NCBI GenBank assembly: GCA_035771175.1
Contig: JAYMFD010001095.1
Span: 705,001-769,000 of the forward strand
Length of the DNA stretch: 64,000 bases
DNA from: Paratinospora sagittata
Lineage: Eukaryota > Streptophyta > Magnoliopsida > Ranunculales > Menispermaceae
Direction: 5' to 3'
The notes beneath the pieces are model-generated. The model ran no database searches, was not told the origin of the DNA, and saw nothing but the letters and a program-made list of their open reading frames with translations. Numbering within the stretch: position 1 is the first letter of the stretch; each line of letters begins with the position of its first letter. Both the position numbers and the translations under genes were made by a program. This document shows positions 35,484-47,654 of the stretch, in pieces.

Positions 35484-37317
35484 AATAACACGAAGGGCTT
35501 GACTTAAAGAAATCTAAAATGTTCAGGACCAAATTGGAGACGGAAGTTATTGTTCTTTTGGGTAAAAATATATAAATAAACAAATAACAGCGCTGAACTA
35601 TGTAAATTATAAAAAATAAAAAATAAAAAAGTGAAGAAAAAGACACCTACTGATAACTGATAAGCCATCAATTCTATTTGATGAAACGCCTCAAAAAGTG
35701 TTGAGAATTGGAATGCACTTTGACAAACTAAACAGAATTGTAAAAAACAGATGAATAAAGAATAAACTCTAAAATTATGATTGGATTTTAAGGGTATTAG
35801 TTAAATAATTGCCAGATAAAATGCATAGAAGAGTAAAGCACTAACTAACCTCCTTGTTTGAACAGCTAGAAAACCCTAATAATGGCTTGAAATACACAAA
35901 CTTCTATAATATCTAGCTCCGGTGATGATGAATCACGATTCGCTTGAAGGTGAAGATGAAGCAAACACCCCAATTCTAGGGCATTAGAGGTACAGCCAAA
36001 ACGAAATCAATGTAAAAGCGCGAAAGAACCACTTTTAGGGCATTGGAGATTACAAGCCATCGACTTCTGGTTCGAGAGAGAGAGAGCGAATTATACAAGA
36101 AACTTTGAAGAAGATACTTGTTTTATAGGTTATAGGTTACTAGTATTCGTTAAAGTGTCTTTTATTTTTTTTAATTAAAATTTTACATTCAAGATGTAAC
36201 TAATACTATTATATTTTGTTAATCTATATTTATATTATTTGTCGATAAATTAATGAAAGTGTGTTTTTTGTCAATAAATAAAAAGAGTAGAAAAATAATA
36301 AAATGTTAACATTTAAAAAGGTTAAAAGAGAAATTGCGTTTACTGAGTTAACAATCAGAGAGGTGGAGGAAAGTAAAGAATTATTAACCTTATAATTAAT
36401 TTTTTAAATATAATCAACGACCTTATAAATATATATTACATGTTACGTGGGCAATTTGTTTACATATAATATATTTTATAATATATATAATTTTTAATTT
36501 TTCAAGTTGTAAATTATTGGCAAAGTAATTTATTTGTAATTTATAATTAATGATTTATTATTATTATATATATATATGGTAAATATATGCACTCATGACT
36601 CATGAGCTTAGAATTGAGTGTCATCCTTTTTTTTTTTTTGTGTCAAGTGCATCGAACCTGATGAGTACAATCCTAACCGATACAACAATTGAAACCATCT
36701 TTTTTATAAAGAGGATGATAACTATCTAAGATCAAGATGGACCCGGACAACAATAAAGGTTAGCAACATCACCCGAACAACAATAAAGGTTAACGTCTGC
36801 AACATCACCATATATATATGTGTGTGTGTGGGTGGTGCAAGACCACCTTAGGTACGGGGTGGTTTGCTTAGAATTGGGTCATCTGAACAAGGGCTTTTGT
36901 GCATTCCCCACTGAAACTCATAAATCTTGCCTCACTTTGCCTTCAAATGTTAAAATAAGTGGATAGTAAAAAGCTGAAGGAAACTCAACAGGAAGAAGAT
37001 GCTTAACACTCAAAAGATAATCTTGCAAATAATAACTTTAGTCATTTGCTCCACACCGCATTAATAGTTCAACTTTTACAAAAATTGTACATACTTAATC
37101 CTAGTGGCTAATAAACAAAGTAATATTTCATAATTATCTAGATTTTTAAACAGTAAACACCAGCCATTGCAGCGTTTACCATGGTAAAAGATCAAAGGTG
37201 ATTGGCAGGTGATGAAGAACTTGGTTCCAGCTTCCTAACAACATCACAAAAATGGCCTAATTTCACCAATTTGTCGAGTTAGCTCTCACGTATCGCAATG
37301 CAAATTCGCTTCCAGCT
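35484..37317. other. Intergenic DNA, possible decayed or non-coding first exon
   Basis: A patch at about 35850-36120 is less AT-rich, with 'aaaaccctaata' (telo-box) at 35871 and a GA-rich stretch, and could be a promoter or 5' exon of an unseen transcript. No coding frame could be built. The part just below 37317 is the 3' UTR of the next gene. Confidence 0.35.
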
Positions 37318-38174
37318 TCAAATGCGGCACTCATCTATTCGGCTCTTATGTAGCTGAAACGCCGGATTAACCCAAGTCCCACAGCTGCATTGCATACCCG
37401 CCCAATTGAAGGAGCCTAGCCGTGCCTTGCAACCGATGCACTGAAGCTTCTCTTCAACAAAACCTTCTTGCACTGGCAAAATCCAAAGCCTAAAAGGGTT
37501 AAGGTACACAGAAGAAAAGGTCGAAGGGTGCATAAGTTTTTTTTGAAGAGAAACAAGTATAAAACAAAGGGTGCATAAGTTATCAGAAACGAATCATTTC
37601 GAGGCTTAGTGCATCGAGTTGGGATTCGAATTAGTGAAATGTAAGATTCACAATACAAATATGAGATGTATATTTGCATATATTAAGTGCCCACAAAGTT
37701 TCGAAGACATTATTTTTAGCTAATTAACGATTCAAACTGATACACAACTATAGCAATTCAAGAACCCGAATCATTTTAGGGTGAATTAAATCGTGAATCA
37801 TACGATTCACCAATTTGCATAATAATTCTGACAACTGTGGAACGGTGTATAGAAAAGAAATAAATATAAGAAGTTTGATAGGTTGGAATCGGAGAGAAAC
37901 CTGGTTGCATCCACTTCATAGGCTCGACAAATACGGAGGAGCATTCTGGTGGTTCCTTGTCTGCTTCCCAGGAATCACGTCTCTTTTTCCATTTAAAGCA
38001 TTTCTCGCCTTCTCCTCGATCATGGAGGACCACGTTTTCCTGTGCTGCAACAATTCTTCGGCATTTTTTACAACGATATATAATTTGAGGTTTTGGGTTG
38101 TTCTCCACTTCCAAGTTGGTAGTGGCTGCAGTGAGGGAGTGGGTATTTACGTCCGAGTTATTGGCAGCTGACAT
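37318..38174 (-). CDS. Small Cys-rich protein like Arabidopsis At4g18593 (2 exons)
   Basis: Exon 1 is 38174-37901 and exon 2 is 37472-37318, joined in phase 1, for 142 aa. The protein has two paired-cysteine units: 'YRCKKCRR' with a later 'GEKCFKW' (about residues 33-61), then 'LQCIGCKARLGSFNWAGMQC' with 'SCGTWVNPAF' near the C-terminus, ending 'KSRIDEC'. This is the C-terminal zinc-binding part found after dual-specificity phosphatases; Arabidopsis At4g18593, annotated 'dual specificity phosphatase-related', has the same short form. The phosphatase catalytic domain is absent, so phosphatase activity is not expected; a metal-binding role is inferred. The frame is open up to 38276, and an earlier ATG or an upstream exon is possible ('ctaatgtcag' could be an acceptor), but 'MSAANNSD' fits the short family form. 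The intron carries a MITE. Confidence 0.82.
37577..37837. mobile_element. MITE copy inside the intron of the At4g18593-like gene
   Basis: The left end 'ataagttatcagaaacgaat' and the reverse complement of the right end 'cacagttgtcagaattatta' form an imperfect inverted repeat. The interior has 'gattcga' and 'gaatcata.gattca' motifs as in the copy at 29716-29882. It makes up most of the 428-bp intron. Confidence 0.5.
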
Positions 38175-40004
38175 TAGAGTATAGGCAGCCAGATATCCTT
38201 CGTCCTGTACTCTTGTAACAACTGACATTAGGAAAAGAAAAGGAAAAACCAACAAATAAATTGCACCAATGAGCATCTTAATTACATTTCAAACACTAGA
38301 GCAAACTTTAAGAAGCATCCAGACTATAGATGGATAGATAGCCTACTACCTAAATTCAATTATTTTTTGCTGAGAACAAATTAATTAATTATTTTCATTT
38401 TTTGAAGCAGAAACAGTTATAAACTTTCAATATTTGGTTAACTGGACCTAGAACGAGATATTTAAGAAAAAAAAACAGAGGGATCACTATTTTGAAGTGT
38501 TTCATCATAGAATAAAAGAACCTCAGTACAATTTTTAATGGATATTCATCTAATCTTTTTAAAAAATATATAATCCCACAAGAAGCTGATCTTATTATTA
38601 TACACAATTTCATGAATACCTTAAGCACACAAAAGTAAAACGTTCCATGACTATGTGATAACAGGCTCCAATGTCAAGTTTAGCAAAGACAACAACACTG
38701 ACATTCATGAGTGGAAAGTTAACGAAAAATCAGAAATGTAACGCATTCAATAGGTTCATAAATAGATTTAGCTTCTGGTGCTCTTTCTTCCCTCTGTATG
38801 TTTCACTCAGTTTTTAATATAAATCTTTTTGTTGTTTCCTCTGAAAAAGGGCATATCTATAAAGGAATAAGACAGTGAAATGATCTTTCTTGTCATACAG
38901 CCAGAAGGTGGACTCATCCACAAAGGTAGAAAGATACTGATTAACCAGGTTAAAGAAGAGCAGAGTTATAACTCATTCCACACACTAAGTGAAATTGCAC
39001 ATGAATCCAAATCTAATAGACCCCACACAAAGAAGTCCCTAATTAGAAAATCATTTTAGAAGATAAAGAAAAAGTCAAAAAAACATGTCCTCTCGGGTTT
39101 GTCGCTAACCACAACATCCTCCAAACCTCACTCTTGTTCCTCTTTATCCTATAAATCTCACTCTATCTTGCCCATATAGTGCACTTTCTAGCCGTAACAT
39201 TCCAAACTCCTCATAGAGGACTTCTTGTCTCCCTCCTGAACCATGTGTAGAGGCAACAAACCCATGCTACAGAGCCTTTTCCTTTGCCCGTGTCTCCAAA
39301 TCGACTTACCAAGATGGGCTCATTCAATACTTTTAACTACCTAAAGCTTAATGCACCTTTCTCCTTATATATGTAGATCCAATCACACCTCACTTGCTGA
39401 AACATTCACCTATGATCAACATGTGGAAAACCTATCAATTAGTATAAAAAATGATGCTAAGGTAATGTAGGTAAGGCATCATCTAGGGGATTTTCAACTG
39501 AAACTGCTTGGTGGTTGGTTAGGCGGGTAATAGGCCTTCTTCGCAGTTTTAAGAACTTTATGGGATTTTTTATAAACTGTTTTGAAATTGGAAGCAATAT
39601 TCTTTTGGATTTTTTTTTTTTTTTTTTAAATCACCTCTACAAAGCAAAGCGACGATCCAGTAAACATACTCTTAAGGAGGATTAATGATAAACCTAGCAT
39701 TACCATCAGCAAATTTATATTGGAAGAAAACTGAAGGCCGATTCTGTCAGACAAAATAAGACAAAGATGACATCCCCTTCCAATAGGCATGTAAAGCACA
39801 ATATAAAGCAATTAAGAATTGATATGTATACTTTAGCTGCGCGCCTCTTCTACTGGAGAATGCATAAAGCTGACTTTTTTTAGCTATTATCATCAACTTG
39901 TTTTGCTGTAGTATATTTATACCTATGAAAAGCAAAATCTCAGCTTGGGGGGAGGGATACAAGTACAACATAATTTATTGTAAAGTGGTGCATAAATACA
40001 GGTC
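38175..40004. other. Intergenic DNA, no gene seen
   Basis: Includes the upstream region of the At4g18593-like gene. 39060-39400 looks less random and could be an old retroelement fragment on the minus strand, but no intact frame or known motif was found. Confidence 0.4.
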
Positions 40005-40252
40005 AAAAAGATTTTTCTTCTTCTTCTTCTTTTTATTTTTATTTTTGAGAAGTTACAAGGTTAGTAGTTAATTGTATGACCAACTTCATCACCAAACCAC
40101 ACTATCGGGGAGGTACCAGGCCTGTTCCTGACCCATTAGTCTCCCTTACCCTCTAGGGTGAGGCAGTGGCAAGAGTTGAACCTGAAACCTTGAGGCCCTA
40201 AAGTCACTTCTTTACCAACTGCACCAACTCCGTGTTGGTTCATAAAAAGATT
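40005..40252 (-). mobile_element. tRNA-derived SINE with 9-bp target-site duplication
   Basis: AAAAAGATT at 40005-40013 and again at 40244-40252 flank the element. On the minus strand it begins 'atgaaccaacacggagttgg', has box A-like 'ggagttggtgcagttgg' and box B-like 'ggtttcaggttcaactcttg', and ends in an A-rich AAAAATAAAAATAAAAAG plus (AAG)n tail. All parts of a SINE are present. Confidence 0.8.
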
Positions 40253-40394
40253 GCAAAGATTGAACTGAAAGTTTCTTTTCGTTAAATTCCCCCCTCCTTT
40301 TCTAAAAGCTCTTGTTGTTTTTCAAACACTTAATACAACATATACTTCATCTATCTAACTTCCTAGTTCATTATTGTTACTAGAATCCAATTCA

Positions 40395-41168
40395 TGTGAT
40401 TTCTTGATTTTTTGGAAATATTCCCTTAATGGGAATTTTATTTTGGGATACACCCTATGGTGCATATAATTTTAGGATCTATCCTATTTCGTCCGGCCAA
40501 TAGTTGCTGACTGAGTCCAATAGGGTAGATCCCTTTTTTAAAATTTGATTTTCGTTTGAAGGATTCTCTTGAAAATGCGACTCTAAAAGTCGTCTACTCA
40601 AAAAGTGACTCTTATAGTTGCTTTTCGAGAAGGCAACTCTAGGCCAAACATAAAAAAAAAAAACGGAAGCACTTTTACTGGGCCTATCATCTTCTTCTCC
40701 AAAGAAGAAAAAGAAGAAAAAACCCTAATGACAATCCAACGAATTTCTCCACTCTCTTTCTCGCTCTCTCCTCACCGGCATCTCCACTCCCCTCTCCCTA
40801 GCGAGAGAGAGAAAGAGAGAGAGAGAGATGCCAAAAGGGAGTGGGGAGTGAGCAAAGAGTGAGGTAGAGCGGAAAAATTTGTCGGATAGTCATTAAAGGT
40901 TTTTTTTTCCAGTAAAAGTGCTTGGTCCTTTTTTATGTTTGGCTAAGAGTCAAGTCGCTTTTTGAAAAGACGACTTTTAGAGTTGCATTTTCAAAAGGCT
41001 TCTCCAAACGAAAATTGAATTTAAAAATAGGATCTACCCCATTGGACCCGGTTGGCAGCCATTGACTAGACCAAGAAGAGTAGATCCCAAAATTATATGC
41101 ACCAAAAGGTGTATCCCAAAATAAAATTTTCGTCAAAAGCATATTTCCAAAAAAAATCCTGTGATTTC
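40395..41168. mobile_element. Mutator-like foldback MITE with 9-bp TSD
   Basis: TGTGATTTC is found at 40395-40403 and at 41160-41168, a perfect 9-bp TSD, the size typical of Mutator-like elements. The element between (40404-41159, 756 bp) starts 'ttgattttttggaaatatt' and ends with the reverse complement of 'ggattttttttggaaatatg'. The two arms (about 40404-40670 and 40905-41159) are inverted copies over some 250 bases, sharing for example 'attttattttgggatacacc', 'ggtgcatataattt', 'gactctaaaagtcgtc' and 'ggccaaacataaaaaa'. The spacer holds 'ctctctttctcgctctctcc' and a GA-rich run. There is no transposase, so it is non-autonomous. Confidence 0.85.
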
Positions 41169-41506
41169 CAGCCAGTACTTAATCAGATCAGTATCTGCAG
41201 ATGCTTCAGAATGCTTTGTAATTAGGTAAAAATTAGCAAAATTTAGCATGTATGTCCAAAACCTTCTGGTTCTTAAGCAATTATAAGTTTCAAGCCTAAT
41301 CATAATGCTCTGAGCAATATAAAAGCACAACTCAATCTCAATGACCAAAATGCTTCCTAATGTGATAAATCTCATGCCTACAACTGTTTATCTTTGCTTC
41401 CCAGTAATTCTAAGTATGAGTTCTACAAAGGGTTTTCTTCCAACAAAAATTGGCATGCATCGTCGTCACTTAACTTAGCACACAATTTCCTCTCCAAATC
41501 AAACTG

Positions 41507-43449
41507 TGTTAGAAATTAAATAAAAAACAGAGAATTAAAAAGAATTGGAGAATAAGAAGGAAGAAGAAACAGGCAACACAAAGAACTACATTGTTATTTC
41601 TCTTGTATATTGGAGGACTACTAGAAACTCATTATATAGAGCAAGATCTTTACACGTCATTATACCATTGGTAGATCTAGATCTAAATAACTAACTAACC
41701 ACATTACAATCAACAACAGTAAACTAAACCTATTAACTCTAGTTAACAGCACCTCTCAAGCTCATGGTGGTTGAAACATCTATGAGCTTGCAATGAAGGA
41801 TTTGATGTTCAATTAGAACTTCCCGATTCCACCCATGAGCTTGCGCTGTGTGAACTGATCTGAGAAGAATAAACAATAGGCCGCCAATGACGAGACATGT
41901 CTCGATTGCCCAATCGAAGAGGAAGAATCAGCATGCTCTTTTAGTATTTTTTTTCCTACTTTTCTGCAACTCAAAGCTTCGACAATGACGAATACTCTTC
42001 ATTATTAATCATGATAGTTAATAAATTTACTATGGTTATTTTTAATGTGGTTAGTTAGTTACTTAGATTTAGATCCACCACTATTATGATGACATGGGTA
42101 AAGATCTTGCTCTATATATGAGCTACTTGTAATCCTTTATACAAGAAATAACAACTTAGTTCTTTGGGATGCTTGTGTATCTTCTTATTTCTTCTTCCAA
42201 TTATTTCTAATTCTCAGTTTTGAGTTAATTTTCAACATGGTGTCAGAGCCAAAACAAATAGCACCACCGCTAGCTTCATTGTAGTTACATGATTTCCAGA
42301 GAAGAGATCTCGAAGTTTCCAGAGAAACTCATTCAAGTAGCAGAATGATCTCTTAAAGATTCTGGTTGTTTCTTCATAGGTGCAGAGATGGGCATTGGCC
42401 TTTCATTCATCAGATTATTAAGCTTCTTCTCTACTTTCACAATCTTCTTTTCTCTTCTTCCTTATCATAACAACTCATTTTCTTTTTTTTAAGTTCCATC
42501 TCCATCTCCATCTCTTTCCCCTCTTTCTTCCATTCATCTTCCATTGAACTACTGGAAATGAGCTCCTCCTTGCACAAATCAAAATCATTGCAAGAATCAT
42601 AATACCCTTATTAGAATCAGATCTATTCTATTGAACCTTATAAAGAAAATTAAGGTTTCTACTTCTTCTTCCACATCTTCTCATCATTATTTTCTTCTTT
42701 TTCTTCTTCTTCTTCTTCTACCAAAAACATCGTAGATATGACGTTATTGAGTGCCATCTCATCCCCTTTTGCTTATATGCCTTCTTTAGATCTTCTTCAC
42801 TTTGCATTTCTTCCCACTTTCAATATGTTATAATAATCAACACCCATTTCCTTTCCTTTTTCTCTGAAATCCAGAAAGCAAATCAATCTCTCTTGCTGCA
42901 ACTCCCAAGAAATCAACAAAAAAAAAACAAAAAAAAAAACGGTTAAGACCAATTCTTCTCTGCAAATCACAAATGTCAAATCTCTATTCCAAGTTCTTCA
43001 TCAAAATGCCTCAAATCAAAGCTAATGTATTCCTCTCTAATCAGAGCTCTCTTTTTCTTCTCGAATTCTTCTCCTTCTTCTTTGTTTGGGCAATCGAGAC
43101 TTGCATCATCGTCGGTGGTGACCTGTTAATTCTTCTTCTAAGATCACTACACGTTGCGCAAGCTCATGAATGTTTTTACAACCATGAGCTTAAGGGGGCT
43201 ATTAACCATGATAGTTAATAAATTTACTACGGTTATTTGTAATATGGTTAGTTTGTTACTTAAGATCTAAATTCACCAATATTATGATGACATGTGTAAA
43301 GATCTTGCTCTATATAATGAGCTACTTGTAATCCTTTATACAAGAAGTAACAATGTAGTTCTTTGGGATGCTCATGTATCTTCTTCTTTCTTCTTGAATT
43401 CTTCTACTCCAATTATCTCTAATTCTCTGTTTTGAGTATTATTTCAACA
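41507..43449. mobile_element. Rearranged non-autonomous LTR element with three LTRs (TRIM/Copia-like)
   Basis: One insertion bounded by AACTG on both sides (41502-41506 and 43450-43454). Inside are three related LTRs of about 235-250 bp: one inverted at 41507-41748, and two direct at 42003-42237 and 43200-43449. The first direct LTR is followed at once by TGGTGTCAGAGCC (42238), a primer-binding site for initiator tRNA-Met. The last is preceded by a polypurine tract 'cttaagggggc'. The inverted LTR is flanked by an inverted piece of the same 3' internal region ('gagcttgagaggtgc' next to it, 'gggcaatcgagaca' further on). The internal region (42238-43199) has no gag or pol, so the element relies on others. 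LTRs contain the promoter-like 'ctctatataatgagct'. Confidence 0.8.
42238..42250 (+). other. Primer-binding site (initiator tRNA-Met type)
   Basis: TGGTGTCAGAGCC directly follows the LTR end '..tttcaaca'. It differs by one base from the usual plant PBS TGGTATCAGAGC. Confidence 0.75.
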
Positions 43450-44842
43450 AACTGGACTTGAATTCAACAAAATTCTCTGATAAAAAATAAAAAATAAAAA
43501 ATAAAAACTAGCTAATTCAGCCATGGTTGTTGTTGTTGCCCATTAATCTATCTGTGCACTTGATGGTGAAAAATTCCACTTCTTGTTGAACCAGAAGATC
43601 AATCTATTTCCTAAGAAAAAAAAAAAAAAAAAGAATCTTCTCTATGTTTGCTACTCGCCCATCTTACTTATCCTCAACTCTTCCTCTTTTAAACAAAGAA
43701 AATAGTGATTTTTTCTAACTGTTTGCAATATCAAACATATCTAATTTGATAAGAGTGGTGGAAAAAAAAAACTGATTAATCCATAAATAAAGATGACAAT
43801 AGAGTTTTTTTCAAAAAAAAAAAAAAGAAGATTACAATACAGAAGGTAGTCATTACCCGCTTCCTCTTCTTCCCTTGTAGTTTCTGCACTTTGCGAAGAA
43901 TCGGACCGATCAATTTTTCACTAAAAATAGATGATAGAACACGGCAGCAATGTCGACCCTGATATGAACCAAGGTAACTATAGAAAACCTAATGTTAAGA
44001 AAGCAAAATAAAAATATATTTTTTAATTTTTTTTTAAATACTGAACACAAGGTATAATAAAAGTCTCTGCGCGGAATGAAGACTATATAAATCAACTATC
44101 ATGGTCTCGCTTTCACTTTTATTAAGAAAAAGAAAGCTCAAATTTATTTATAAGAAAAGTGAATCATACTTTTCAACTTTAAATGAAAGAGTTCATATAC
44201 ACATTGTTAGAAATAGCTAACGTTTGTTATATATGTATATATTTTTAATACCTATCTACTAATTAAGAAAGATTAATTTGAGCACAATAACTTTTTTTTT
44301 TTTTGGGATGTGAGCACAATAACATAAAAGATAGGATAAACTCAAAAATCCATGATATAAATATACAAAGTCCTATTTTATTCAAATTTAATTTTGGTAT
44401 CCAAACATTAATATGTTAAAACCAAAAAAGTTCAAATAAATAATAAAATAAAATAAAATCTCTCTCTCTCTCTCTAACAGGATTTCCTCAAAATTCTCAT
44501 TTATTGGAACTTTGCTTTACTAACAAAATTCCAAGTTAGCTAAAATAATTGAGACTTCCATCTAATAATAACTAACTTGGTTTACACATCTAAATAAAAA
44601 TATTAATTTGAAATCAGCAACTAGCAAGAGCTTTCTTCATTTCAATTGCAAATATACATTGATAATAGTACACACTTTAAACACTTACTACACACATACA
44701 ATCTGTAAACAACCTTTAACATCACATTCATACGTGTGATGTATACTAATAAAGTAGTATTACATTTATTTATGTTCATAAAGAACAATACATACATACA
44801 TAAATACAAACATACACACTTACATATTGTTCATTTCTTATT
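43450..44842. other. Intergenic DNA and 3' UTR of the protease gene
   Basis: AT-rich with A-runs. The part just below 44843 is the likely 3' UTR of the minus-strand protease. No gene seen. Confidence 0.45.
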
Positions 44843-46727
44843 CTATGCTGTTGGATAAGAAGCTTCCATGGCAATACCACAAAGCCCTTCTTTAGCATCA
44901 ACATCTCTCTTCATCCTTATATATCCATTCTCACCCCACTGAGTTCCCCAAGAGTTCTTCACCAACCAATACTTCATCCCATCACTGCTTCCATATCCAA
45001 CTGCAGTAACACCATGATTCAACTGTGTTCCACATGCCCCTGTGAACACACCACTTGAGTAGAACTGGAACGCAAACCCGCCCGCATCAATGGCCACCGA
45101 GACTGGTTGGCCAGTCACCGCCTTTTGCAACGCGGCTTCGCTGTTGGCTGGAACATCTTCAAAACCAGTAATTTGGGCTGCATGAGATGAGGCTCTTTTG
45201 GCATTGCATGTTCCATCTACACCCTTGTAAGGGTAGTTGGTTTCTGTGGTGAGGCCCCTGTTTCTTTCGATGAACTTGAAAGCATCATCCATTAGACCAC
45301 CATTGCAACCATGGTCCTCACCTTTTATGTCGCAGTCAACGAGTTCTTGTTCAGATAAGGAGATTAATTTGCCTGTCTTGAGCTTGTTCATTCCTTCCAT
45401 GGCTGCTACGGCCGAGAATGCCCAACAACATCCTAAAATTTGATATATAACCGAGTTATGTATTTGACAAAAGTAAGAAATCTTGAAGGGATGACTAGTT
45501 AGGTGCTCAAAGAGGCTTGGATTTAACCTTGAATAAAAAACAATTAAGAAAAATCTCTCAAGAAGTATAACCTGGTGGCAATTGCAATTTTTTGATAAGG
45601 TGGTGATGGCTAGAATCCCCTTCAACTCAACTTTTTGTGACTTGGTAGTAATTATTGATAGAAAAGATAAAAGCTACCAGGAGGGCTGAGTATTTGGGGG
45701 CAACAGCGATGTATATAGCATAGGACCCTTTTATATATTAATAAATAAATATTTTTTATAAATGTTATGAATATATTAAAAGTCAAGAAATCAATACAAT
45801 AAAATTATTAAATAAATATAATAAAATTACAAAATCAACACAAATACAAAAATATTTCAAATTTAACATAAATATCTGATATTAACACATTTAAAAAATA
45901 TCGATTTACTATTCTAACAACTTCAACTTTATACTTATTGATAAAATTATTGTTCCTAATCCAAATACAAAATTAACAAACTAAAAAAATATAATTGAAT
46001 TATAAGAGTAGTTTTTTTCTTTTAAAAAAACAATTTAATTAAAAAATATTTAAAACTGATATTAAAAAATAAATAAAAAATGAAAAATAAAATTAACCTA
46101 TATATATATATATATATATATGGTCCACGGGCACTTGTGTTGCAGGTGGGGCTGAAAGTTATTAAAAAAAGTAGGAAAAATGATAAAAGAAAAAGTTAAA
46201 GTTAACAAAGAAATAAAAGGGGCTAAAAATGGCAATTGAAGGTGAATAAAATAAATTTGAAAGTTATCATAAAAAAAACAATTATAAAAAGAAAAGTTAA
46301 AGTTACAAAAAAATAATAAAAAGGACTAAAAGTTTTTTATTACCAAATTACCCATGTATATATATGTGTGTGTGTATTAATTTATATGTTAATTTGAGAG
46401 CAAAATTTGAGGCCCCAATATATTAATTAAATAAAGTTTACAAATGAGTTTATGTATATATATATATATGTGTGTGTGCGCGCGCTTGTATATATATATT
46501 GATCGACGTGCATTGCACATGAATAAAATAGGGTTGAAAGTTACCAAAAAATAAAAGAGGCTGAAAATGACAGTTGCACGTGAATAAAATAGGTTTGAAA
46601 GTTATAAAAAAGAAACAATAATAAAAATAGAAGTTGAAGTTATCAAATTGTTTATATATGTATATGTGTGTGTATTAACTTAAATTTTAATTATGGAGCA
46701 AAATTTGAGGCTGTAATAATTTAATTA

Positions 46728-46758
<31 letters not shown>

Positions 46759-47654
46759 GTGGGGCCTCCAAAAGTTGAGGGTCAGGCCGTTGTTGGCGCC
46801 CTGGTTATAAGTTATGAATAATGTTTAAGTGATTAAGGCGTTGTACTGCAACACAAACTATAACAACTCATCATTTTTGAATTGCATCGAGACGTGTGAT
46901 TTGACATATTCAAAAGTGGAGGTGATGTGTATAGCATACACCCCAAATCTATATAGCATTACTCATAATTAAGTTATAAGTAGGAGCATATAAATTGGGC
47001 TAAAACCAACAAATCAAACCATATTTGGTTCGGCTTTGACTTGCAAATATTCCAAACTGATGTGTCACTGTTTGCAAATGGAACCAAATATGAATATATT
47101 GTAGACTTAATAGGGGGTGGCCTAATAATATAAGAATTAGTCGTATTTACTCAACACAACATGGAAATTAAGCTAAAATTAATCTCACCACATAGGCCTT
47201 GGTTCTTGATAGGGGTTACAGCACCCTTCTTCCTCCAATCCACAGTAGAAGGCACTGCAGTAACATTTTCATACCTAAATGACGACGACGACGCCTTCAA
47301 GGACTTAGCAACAAAAGATGCCACTCCTCTGTATCCATTACGAGCAGCCGTGAACTCTTCATTGGTTAAGTCCGCAAACTCATTAACACCCAACTTATAA
47401 GGCTTATTCCCACCATTGTTGAACAGTTGAATTTGTTCGACGTTCTCCTTGAATATGTTAAAACGCATCTCCTCCTCCGCTGCGTCCTTGTAAACACGCC
47501 CGTGAAGGGCCATCCATTGCTCGTGCGCCTCCAACATCACTTTGTCATCGTAGAGAGCCCGTGACGATGCGGCTAAACAAGCACTAAGAGCTAACACAAG
47601 AAGAGTTAGAGCATAAGAAGATGAGTTGCTGGTGATGAAGTTAGTAGGGGCCAT
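44843..47654 (-). CDS. Papain-family (C1A) cysteine protease, SAG12-like (2 exons)
   Basis: Exon 1 is 47654-47189 and exon 2 is 45432-44843, joined in phase 1, for 351 aa, a normal length for SAG12-type proteases. Residues 1 to about 34 form a signal peptide with a hydrophobic core '[15 protein letters not shown]'. The I29 inhibitor prodomain (about 43-100) has the ERFNIN-type line '[19 protein letters not shown]' and '[13 protein letters not shown]'. The mature enzyme starts near '[20 protein letters not shown]'. Catalytic residues are Gln152, Cys158 (in 'CGCCWAFSA'), His295 ('[11 protein letters not shown]') and Asn315 ('[13 protein letters not shown]'). Leu154 replaces the usual Gln of 'NQGQCG', a small oddity near the active site. 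No granulin domain. It should act in the vacuole or secretory path in protein turnover, for example in senescence. The single 1756-bp intron holds duplicated AT-rich repeat DNA. Confidence 0.93.
46125..46760. repeat. Diverged ~380-bp direct duplication inside the protease intron
   Basis: Blocks near 46125-46440 and 46505-46735 share the order 'aaaatagg/aattgaaagtta', 'gttaaagtta', 'tatatgtgtgtgtattaa' and 'gcaaaatttgaggc', then 'taattaaata'. '(g)caggtggggc' and 'gtgcattgcac.tgaataaaa' open the copies. Bounded by (TA)n at 46101-46122 and 46728-46755. Confidence 0.6.

Noticed and set aside
37416..37679. Minus-strand frame across the exon 2 acceptor of the At4g18593-like gene
   Set aside because: It is a different frame from the conserved Cys motifs and runs into intron and MITE DNA.
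39060..39400. Possible LINE reverse-transcriptase remnant on the minus strand
   Set aside because: Translation is broken by stops in all frames and no RT motif can be read.
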